A DNA stretch of 6,200 nucleotides, from contig SYBY01000306.1 of the NCBI GenBank assembly GCA_005788585.1, positions 1-6,200 of the forward strand, read 5' to 3'. Shown here in pieces: positions 1 through 5,014 of this stretch. Position 1 is the first letter of the stretch. Every line of letters begins with the position of its first letter. The notes beneath the pieces are model-generated. The model was not told the DNA's origin, made no database searches, and saw only the letters and a list, made by a program, of their open reading frames with translations. The translations under genes and the position numbers were made by a program. This DNA comes from Actinomycetota bacterium (GTDB taxonomy: Bacteria > Actinomycetota > Thermoleophilia > Solirubrobacterales > Solirubrobacteraceae).

Positions 1-707
1 AAGACCTCCTCGTTGAACGTCCGCATGCGCCGCGGGCGCGCGCCGTCATTGCCGAGGTCGACGGTCTGGGCGTCGCCGGTGCCGAACCACAGCGTGCCGT
101 CGCGCGGGTCGCTGACCACGGTGCCGATCGCGTGGGTGCGCCCGGTGGCCGGGATGCAGTCGACCTTGGCGTCGCCGGCCGTGGCGTGGTTCCCGTCCGG
201 GACGTCACCACCGAGCGTCGTGAAGCGGTCGTCGGGGAAGCACTCACCTTGGTCGGCGTCGCCGCCGACGAGCGTCTTCTCGCCGGTGACCTGGTTGTCC
301 TCCGAGACGGTCACGCGCACGAGCCGGGAGCTGTGCCGCCCGTCGTCGTCGTCCGCGTCATCGTCGGCGACGAACAGCACGTAGAGGTAGCCGTTGGCGG
401 GGAAGTCGGTGTCCACCGTGATGCCGATCATCCCGCGGTCGACGGCCGCGTTCACGCGGTCGCGCCAGTCGAGGAGCGGCGTCGGGTCGAGCGTGCCGTC
501 GGCGTTGCGGACCCGCACGCGGCCGGGTTTCTCGGCGATGAACATCCGCCCGTCCGCCGCCGGGGCGAAGGCGACAGCCGTCGGCTGGTCCAGCCCCTGG
601 GCGAGGGTGAGCTCCTCGAAGTCGGCGGGCAGCGCGGAGCCGGCGGCGGGCAGGGCCGCAAGCAGTGCGAGCACCGTGGCCAGCGTGACGAGGACGCGGC
701 GCGTCAT
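1..707 (-). CDS. Secreted PQQ-type glucose/sorbosone dehydrogenase, second paralog (partial, C-terminus off window)
   Basis: The first 235 codons are present and the gene continues past the left edge. It starts at ATG 707-705. Residues 1-25 form a signal peptide (MTRR, then a Leu/Ala/Val core, then PAAGSA), so the product is exported. The remainder matches the N-terminal half of the soluble sugar dehydrogenase (GSDH) beta-propeller family: GLDQPTAVAF near 38-47, a DRGMIGI motif near 90-96, an Asp-rich loop near 115-122, and THAIGTV followed by DGTLWFGTGD. H192 sits where the family has its catalytic base. The same blocks, in the same order, occur in the upstream neighbour, so the two are paralogs. 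C156 and C184 bracket an insert just before the active-site His. ATG overlaps the upstream TGA by four bases (ATGA), which suggests translational coupling; only a weak purine-rich stretch precedes it. In this family the domain oxidises sugars or aldehydes using PQQ; the substrate cannot be read here. The family call is firm, activity is inferred. Confidence 0.88.
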   Translation of the reverse strand, partial: MTRRVLVTLATVLALLAALPAAGSALPADFEELTLAQGLDQPTAVAFAPAADGRMFIAEKPGRVRVRNADGTLDPTPLLDWRDRVNAAVDRGMIGITVDTDFPANGYLYVLFVADDDADDDDGRHSSRLVRVTVSEDNQVTGEKTLVGGDADQGECFPDDRFTTLGGDVPDGNHATAGDAKVDCIPATGRTHAIGTVVSDPRDGTLWFGTGDAQTVDLGNDGARPRRMRTFNEEV

Positions 708-3700
708 CGGCGACCGGTCCGGACCACGCGGCTGGCCACGGTCCTGCGGGCGAGGACGCTCCCGCGCGGGTCGAGTGCGCGCAGCCGCACGGTCGTCGCG
801 CCCGCCGGCAGCGGGCCACGGAGGTCCGCGGTCCAGCGCCGCGCCGTGCCGCTGCCCCGCACCGTCGCGGGCAGCCAGGTCGGCGCCCTGCACGACCGAG
901 GCCTGGCGAACCGGCGCTGGGTGCGCGACCACCACGCGCAGCGCGTGCCGTGCCGGCGCATGACGGCGAGATCGACGCGCTGCGCGCCGTGGAGGTCGAG
1001 CATGCGCCCGGCGAGCCGGCGCGGTCCGGTGCGCGCGGCGCGCAGGCGGTCCAGCGTCAGGCGTCCGGCACGCGGCCGCTCGTCGAGCTTCGGCGGCGGA
1101 TCCCCGCTGCCTTTCGGCCCGGACGGGTCGGGCGTGACGATCGGCGGTTCGGGAGCGGGTGGCGGCACGACGGCGGTGTAGGCGGCGGTCAACGTCGTGT
1201 CTCCCGCCGGGACCTCGAACCCGCGATCGGCCGCCGGGTTGCGGTCATCCCACGCGTCGAAGCGCAGCGCGCCCAGTGTGGCGGGCGCCGACAGCGCCAC
1301 GCGGGCCCCGACGACCGAGGTGCGGACGCCGCCGTCAGCGAGAGGCGCGCCCCCGTAGGTGAACGCCGCGCCCGCCGGAGCGCTGCGCAGGCGCACCGTG
1401 GCGGTCTGCGGCCTGATGGTCGCGGTCGCGGTGTCCTCCGCCCCGTCGGCGTCACGCGCGACGAACGTCACGACGTACGCGGCGTCGGGCTCGTCGGCGC
1501 CCGCCGCGGTCAGCGCCAGGTCCGGCCCGGTCCCTGTGACGGGTGGGCCCTGGGCCGTGCCGCCGACCGTGCGCTGGACCGACCAGCGCAGCGCGTCGCC
1601 GGCCAGCGGTCCGTCCTCGACGTCGGCGCCCGTGCCGCGCAGGGCCAGCGGCGCGCCCGCCCGGTACGTGGCGGGCACCTCGAGTGTCGCGCGGGGCGTG
1701 GCCTTGTAGCGCGCGGTGAGCGTCGCGCCGCCCGCGGGAACCGTGAAGGGCCGCACCCGCGTCGTCGAGCCCGACTCCCAGCCGGCGAAGTCGTAGCGCA
1801 CCCCGTCGCGCACGAACGACGCGATCGGCGTCAGGCTCGTGTTCAGGCCGATGGTCGACGCGTGGTCGGCGGGCGTGTCGAACGGGCGCTCGCCGTACTG
1901 GATGCGGACTCCGGAGGGCACGCTGCGCAGCCGCACCGTCGCGGTGCGCGGATCCAGGCGCCAGTTCGCCGTGTCGGTCAGGCCGCTGCTGTCCGTCGCG
2001 GTCAGCGTGATCGCGTAGTAGGAGTCGCTGTCGTGATCGTCGATGCCCGGCGGCAGCGCGGGCTCGGTGCCGGTGTACGTCCCCAGCAGGTGGGTGTGGT
2101 CGTTGTGGACGAGGTTCACCGACCAGCTCAGCGCCGCACCGGTCAGCGTCCCGTCCTGGGCGTCCGTGGCCTGCGCGCGCAGCGTGATCGGCGCGCCGCC
2201 CGCGAAGGTCGTGTCGCTGGTGGGCAGGATCTCGACCTCGGGCCGCATCTCGGCGACCTGCACCTGCACGGTGGTGGTGCCGGTGAGGCCGCGGCCGTCG
2301 TCGACGGTCAGACGCGCCGTGTACGCGCCGGCGTCCGCGTAGGTGTGCTGGACCGTCGCGGTCGTGGCATCCGTCTCCCCGTCCCCGTCGAGGTCCCAGG
2401 CGTACGTGAGCTGGTCGCCGTCGCCGTCGGTCGACCCGGCCGCCGAGAGCTCGACGTGCAACGGCGCGGGCCCCGACGCGGGCGTGGCCGTCGCCCGGGC
2501 CACGGGACGCGCGTTGCCCGGCGCGTAGCGGATCCGCACGATCCGCCCGGTGCCCGGCAGGATCGCGCCCCACGGCGTGACCTCGCCGATGTCGGCGTAC
2601 ACGATGTCGCCGTTGGCGGGATGCGTGCCGAGGTCGACGCCGAGCCACCGGTCGGCGAGCTCGCCGAACGCGCTGCCCGCGAGCGGCAGGGCCGAGGTCG
2701 TCGCCCAGTCGGTGACGAGCGGCGGCGTGAGGTTCCATCCGCCGGCGCCGTCGGACGGCAGGTGTCGTAGCCAGCCCTGGGCGTAGTCGCCGACGACGAG
2801 CGACCCCCGGTACTCCGGCGGGTAGCTCGTCCCGGTGTAGGCCGGGCCACCAACGATGGACCCGCCGCTGCCGATGCGGTCGTACTCCCAGTCCGGACCC
2901 GCCATGCCGACCGGCGTGCGGGGCGTCGTCGTCGAGCGCAGCTCCGTGCAGAGGGTGCTCCCGGAGTACGTGTCGTTGTCCAGCGAGCCCTCCCAGCACG
3001 GCCAGCCTGCGTTGTCCCCCGGCGAGGCCAGCGTCACCTCTTCGCGCGCGCCCCAGCCGACGTCGCCCACGGCCACGCGCCCGTCGGCCAGCAGCGAGAA
3101 GCGGAACGGGTTGCGAAAGCCGGTGGCGAACGTCTTGGCGCAGACGGTGTCCAGGCTCGTCTCGTCTGGGCAGAATGCGTGGCCGGGGACCCCGCGGCCG
3201 TCGCGGTCGACGCGGATGATCTTCCCGGCGAAGCTGTCGGGGCGCTGGCTGCGCAGCACGCGCTGGTCGATCCCGTCGAACCCCGCGCCGTCACCGGTGC
3301 CGAGGTAGAGCGTCCCGTCGGGCGCCGAGCGGACGGTGCCGACCGCGTGGGTGTCACCGTCGATGGGCAGGCAGTCGACGTCGTTGTAGTCGCCGTCATC
3401 GAGGGTGCCGCCGGGCAGCACGTACGGGCCCGGGCACGGCCCGCCCATCCCGTCGGCGCCGAGGATGACCTCCGGCGTGCCCGCTGATCCGTCGTCCTCC
3501 ACGGGCACGCGGACGAGCAGCGAGCTGTGCGGGTCGTGGTCCTGGTAGCCGTCGGCGCCGTCACCCCAGCCGTCGGACACGTAGAGCAGGTAGACGAACC
3601 GGTGGGCCGGCCACTGCCCGTCGACCGCGACGCCGACGAGGCCGCGGTCCCACCACTGGTTGACCGGCGGCACGTGCGGCGACGTGTTGAGGTCGAGCCA

Positions 3701-3931
3701 CAGGGCACGCGCGCCGCCCGGTGTCACGCGGTGGACCTTGCCCGCCTTCTGGATGACGTACATCGTGCCGTCGTCGCGGAACGCGAAGCCCGTGGGTGCG
3801 TCGAGGCCGGACGCCAGCGGCTCGCTCGTGAAGCCGGGCGGCAGCGCCGGCTCGGCGGCCTGCGCCGGAACGCAGACGAGCGAGAGGCAGCCGGCGACGG
3901 CCGCCACGAGACGCAAGACGAGGAACCCCAC
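704..3931 (-). CDS. Secreted multidomain PQQ-type sugar dehydrogenase with PKD domain and duplicated modules
   Basis: About 1075 residues. Signal peptide 1-25 ends VPAQA. Residues 30-470 are a GSDH beta-propeller: DRGLVGV (95-101), THAVGTV with likely catalytic H195, DGTLYLGTGD (205-214), AGKIIRVD (235-242), FRNPFRF with R273-N274 at the family's PQQ-contacting position, GDVGWGAREEV (289-299), then AGWPCWEG and YPPEYRGSLVVGDYAQGW. Residues 475-561 are a PKD domain (WDLDGDG, HTY). Two related modules follow (562-744 and 745-920), then a Pro-rich linker (923-947) and a C-terminal domain with C998 and C1014. The start is uncertain. GTG 3931 is the only in-frame start between the glycosyltransferase stop and the hydrophobic segment, but AAGGGA touches it. 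TTG at codon 6 (3916) would also leave a good signal peptide, with a 14-base spacing. The gene lies 56 bases after the glycosyltransferase, so co-transcription is likely. Predicted extracellular oxidation of sugars or aldehydes; the substrate is unknown. Confidence 0.92.
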   Translation of the reverse strand: MGFLVLRLVAAVAGCLSLVCVPAQAAEPALPPGFTSEPLASGLDAPTGFAFRDDGTMYVIQKAGKVHRVTPGGARALWLDLNTSPHVPPVNQWWDRGLVGVAVDGQWPAHRFVYLLYVSDGWGDGADGYQDHDPHSSLLVRVPVEDDGSAGTPEVILGADGMGGPCPGPYVLPGGTLDDGDYNDVDCLPIDGDTHAVGTVRSAPDGTLYLGTGDGAGFDGIDQRVLRSQRPDSFAGKIIRVDRDGRGVPGHAFCPDETSLDTVCAKTFATGFRNPFRFSLLADGRVAVGDVGWGAREEVTLASPGDNAGWPCWEGSLDNDTYSGSTLCTELRSTTTPRTPVGMAGPDWEYDRIGSGGSIVGGPAYTGTSYPPEYRGSLVVGDYAQGWLRHLPSDGAGGWNLTPPLVTDWATTSALPLAGSAFGELADRWLGVDLGTHPANGDIVYADIGEVTPWGAILPGTGRIVRIRYAPGNARPVARATATPASGPAPLHVELSAAGSTDGDGDQLTYAWDLDGDGETDATTATVQHTYADAGAYTARLTVDDGRGLTGTTTVQVQVAEMRPEVEILPTSDTTFAGGAPITLRAQATDAQDGTLTGAALSWSVNLVHNDHTHLLGTYTGTEPALPPGIDDHDSDSYYAITLTATDSSGLTDTANWRLDPRTATVRLRSVPSGVRIQYGERPFDTPADHASTIGLNTSLTPIASFVRDGVRYDFAGWESGSTTRVRPFTVPAGGATLTARYKATPRATLEVPATYRAGAPLALRGTGADVEDGPLAGDALRWSVQRTVGGTAQGPPVTGTGPDLALTAAGADEPDAAYVVTFVARDADGAEDTATATIRPQTATVRLRSAPAGAAFTYGGAPLADGGVRTSVVGARVALSAPATLGALRFDAWDDRNPAADRGFEVPAGDTTLTAAYTAVVPPPAPEPPIVTPDPSGPKGSGDPPPKLDERPRAGRLTLDRLRAARTGPRRLAGRMLDLHGAQRVDLAVMRRHGTRCAWWSRTQRRFARPRSCRAPTWLPATVRGSGTARRWTADLRGPLPAGATTVRLRALDPRGSVLARRTVASRVVRTGRR
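1172..2248 (-). repeat. Internal tandem duplication of an Ig-like + InlB-type beta module in the large dehydrogenase
   Basis: Two consecutive modules of about 180 residues (562-744 encoded by 2248-1700; 745-920 by 1699-1172). Each opens with an Ig/PKD-like half (PITLRAQATDAQDGTLTGAA versus PLALRGTGADVEDGPLAGDA; then ITLTATDSSGLTDTA versus VTFVARDADGAEDTA). Each continues with TATVRLRSVPSG or TATVRLRSAPAG and closes with a domain resembling Listeria-Bacteroides/InlB repeats (FAGW...FTVPAGGATLTARY versus FDAW...FEVPAGDTTLTAAY). At DNA level the stretches 1381-1411 and 1921-1951 agree at 27 of 31 positions, 540 bases apart. The copies have diverged: the first carries H609, H612 and H614, and the second has no His there. 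The modules probably act as spacers or carbohydrate/cell-surface binding units; that role is inferred. Confidence 0.85.
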
Positions 3932-3975
3932 TCCCTTGGTTGTAGCGGACCGCGCCCCGTTGGTGAAGAGCCCTG

Positions 3976-3999
3976 GACCAGTCCGGCTCAGGACCGGTC
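3976..3999 (-). other. Intercistronic RNA stem-loop over the glycosyltransferase stop codon
   Basis: In the minus-strand transcript, bases 3999-3991 pair with 3984-3976 as a nine-pair helix containing one G-U wobble (3995 with 3980). The six-base loop 3990-3985 holds the UGA stop codon (3990-3988) of the glycosyltransferase. No U-run follows, so it does not look like a standard intrinsic terminator. It could slow 3' decay, cause partial termination, or affect coupling to the dehydrogenase start 45 bases further on. Pairing is read directly from the sequence; function is inferred. Confidence 0.5.
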
Positions 4000-4761
4000 G
4001 TGTCCAGACCTGCGCCTGACGGCCGTGCGCCGCCGCCGGACCCCGGCGGCCAGACGCAGCGCCGGGACCTTCCACGCCGCCTCCAGCGCCACCCGTGCGG
4101 TCATTTTCGACGCGCCCAGCCGCCGGTCGCGGAACACGATCGGGACCTCGGTCACGCGGAAGCCCGCGCGCAGCGCGCGAAAGGTCATCTCGATCTGGAA
4201 GACGTAGCCGTTCGCGCGCACCCCGTCGAGGTCGATCGCGCGCAGGACGTCGGCCGAGAAGCACTTGAAGCCGCCGGTGAGGTCGCGGACCTCGACGCCC
4301 AGCACGGTCCGCGCGTAGTGCGAGCCGCCGGCGCTCACCAGCCGCCGGGCACGGCCCCAGTCCTCGATCGCGCCCCCGTCGACGTACCGCGATCCCAGGG
4401 CGATGTCCGCCGATCCGGCGATCACGGGCGCGAGCAGGCGCGGCACGTCGGCCGGGTCGTGGGAGAAGTCGCAGTCCATCTCCACGATCAGGTCGGCGCC
4501 GGCGTCCAGCGCCTGGCGGAAACCCGCGAGGTACGCCCGGCCCAGGCCGCGCTTGGGACCGTTGTGGCGCACGACGACGCGGGGATCGTCCGCCGCCAGG
4601 CCGTCGGCAATGGCACCCGTGCCGTCCGGGGACGCGTCGTCGACGATCAGGACGTGCCCGTCGACCGGGGCCTCGTCGAGCGCCGCGAGGACCGCAGCCA
4701 CGAGCCGCGCGACGTTCTCGGCCTCGTTGTACGTCGGGAGGATCACCCAGGCGGACGGCAT
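3988..4761 (-). CDS. GT2 glycosyltransferase, DPM1-like polyprenol-phosphate mannosyltransferase
   Basis: 257 residues. The family transfers a hexose, usually mannose from GDP-mannose, to polyprenyl phosphate on the inner membrane face, supplying sugar donors for cell-surface glycans or protein mannosylation. Hallmarks in order: VILPTYNEAENV (6-17) and VDDASPDGTG (40-49) for nucleotide binding; NGPKRGLGRAY (67-77); the metal-binding D96-C-D98 in EMDCDFSHDP (94-103); LGSRYVDGG (122-130); DLTGGFKCF (160-168); GYVFQIEMTF (185-194); VPIVFRDRRLGASKM (206-220). The basic tail has no membrane segment and no acyltransferase fusion, so this is the short soluble or peripheral form. Most relatives have Ala or Gly between the two Asp residues; here it is Cys. 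ATG 4761 is the only start codon before an in-frame stop at 4824-4822, yet the preceding bases are C-rich with no Shine-Dalgarno match. First gene of the minus-strand cluster. Mannose specificity is inferred from the family; a glucose or other sugar donor is possible. Confidence 0.9.
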   Translation of the reverse strand: MPSAWVILPTYNEAENVARLVAAVLAALDEAPVDGHVLIVDDASPDGTGAIADGLAADDPRVVVRHNGPKRGLGRAYLAGFRQALDAGADLIVEMDCDFSHDPADVPRLLAPVIAGSADIALGSRYVDGGAIEDWGRARRLVSAGGSHYARTVLGVEVRDLTGGFKCFSADVLRAIDLDGVRANGYVFQIEMTFRALRAGFRVTEVPIVFRDRRLGASKMTARVALEAAWKVPALRLAAGVRRRRTAVRRRSGHDRS

Positions 4762-4925
4762 GCGGCGGGGAAGGGTCGCAGAGATTGATGTCCGTGGACG
4801 GCTGGTGGAGGCGCCCGTCCTTCAGACACACGTCCACCTTCGTTCAAACCACTCTCTCACCGGCCGAGCCGTTCCGATGGTCAGAGCAGGAAACGCGGAG
4901 GACCGATCCCAGTGATCCGGCCCCC
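4762..4925. promoter_or_regulatory. Divergent intergenic region, left part; promoters expected but not resolved
   Basis: This stretch separates the leftward glycosyltransferase from the rightward glycosidase leader, so it should contain both promoters. I could not find a -35/-10 pair with acceptable spacing on either strand. Weak hexamers such as TTCAAA at 4843-4848 lack a convincing partner. Two overlapping inverted repeats are present: 4796-4801 with 4815-4820, and 4794-4800 with 4831-4837. They share one arm, so only one hairpin can form at a time. No convincing gene lies here. Confidence 0.45.
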
Positions 4926-4926
4926 C

Positions 4927-5001
4927 GACAACGGCACACCCGTCGCGAGGCGGGGCCGCAAAGCCAGGGATCTCGCCCCAGAGACCGCCCAGCTGCCGAA
5001 G
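4927..5001 (+). promoter_or_regulatory. Cyclic-di-GMP-I (GEMM-I) type riboswitch
   Basis: The 5' leader matches the GEMM-I architecture. GC 4934-4935 pairs with GC 4958-4959 (P1a). An internal loop (ACA 4936-4938, GCC 4955-4957) follows. Then a six-pair P1b (4939-4944 with 4949-4954) is capped by the GNRA tetraloop GCGA (4945-4948). The signature GCAAAGCC is intact at 4958-4965. A second hairpin follows (GGG 4967-4969 with CCC 4988-4990; TCTC 4971-4974 with GAGA 4981-4984), then CTGCCGAAGG, which resembles the conserved 3' end. Aligned to the Vc2 aptamer, the ligand-specificity base G20 falls on G4933 and the intercalating A47 on A4960. G at position 20 favours cyclic di-GMP over cyclic GMP-AMP. 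The 3' end abuts the ribosome binding site, so control of translation initiation is the simplest model; whether the ligand turns it on or off cannot be seen. Recognised by eye, not by covariance search. Confidence 0.84.
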
Positions 5002-5004
5002 GAG
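4999..5004 (+). promoter_or_regulatory. Ribosome binding site of the glycosidase gene
   Basis: AAGGAG lies ten bases before ATG 5015 and is the best Shine-Dalgarno match in the window, which fixes the start of the glycosidase. Its first two bases overlap the conserved 3' end of the riboswitch, so folding of the aptamer could directly expose or hide it. Confidence 0.85.
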
Positions 5005-5014
5005 ACCCGACCGG

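Noticed and set aside
341..368. GTC/GTCG-rich run resembling a microsatellite
   Set aside because: It encodes the Asp-rich loop of the second dehydrogenase (residues about 115-122). A similar acidic loop exists in the paralog, so it is coding, not a free repeat.
950..2770. A 606-codon open frame on the plus strand
   Set aside because: It lies opposite the large dehydrogenase, is dominated by Arg/Gly/Ala, contains no recognisable motif, and is what high-GC codon bias produces on the opposite strand.
3869..3931. Lipoprotein signal in the large dehydrogenase (Cys at residues 15 and 20)
   Set aside because: The residues before each Cys do not fit a lipobox, and a standard AQA cleavage site follows at residues 23-25.
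3932..4837. Upstream extension of the dehydrogenase frame by about 300 codons
   Set aside because: The frame stays open through the glycosyltransferase gene, but in another phase with Arg/Pro/Gly-rich nonsense. The signal peptide and family homology begin at 3931.
4841..4880. Possible motility-type (FliA/WhiG) promoter, TTCAAA ... GCCGTTCCGAT
   Set aside because: The spacing between the two boxes is several bases too long and the -10 box is a poor match.
4895..4914. GCGGAGGACC followed by GTG 4912 as a possible upstream gene start
   Set aside because: The frame would run through the riboswitch and into the glycosidase out of phase, with no protein-like composition. A short leader ORF cannot be excluded but is not supported.
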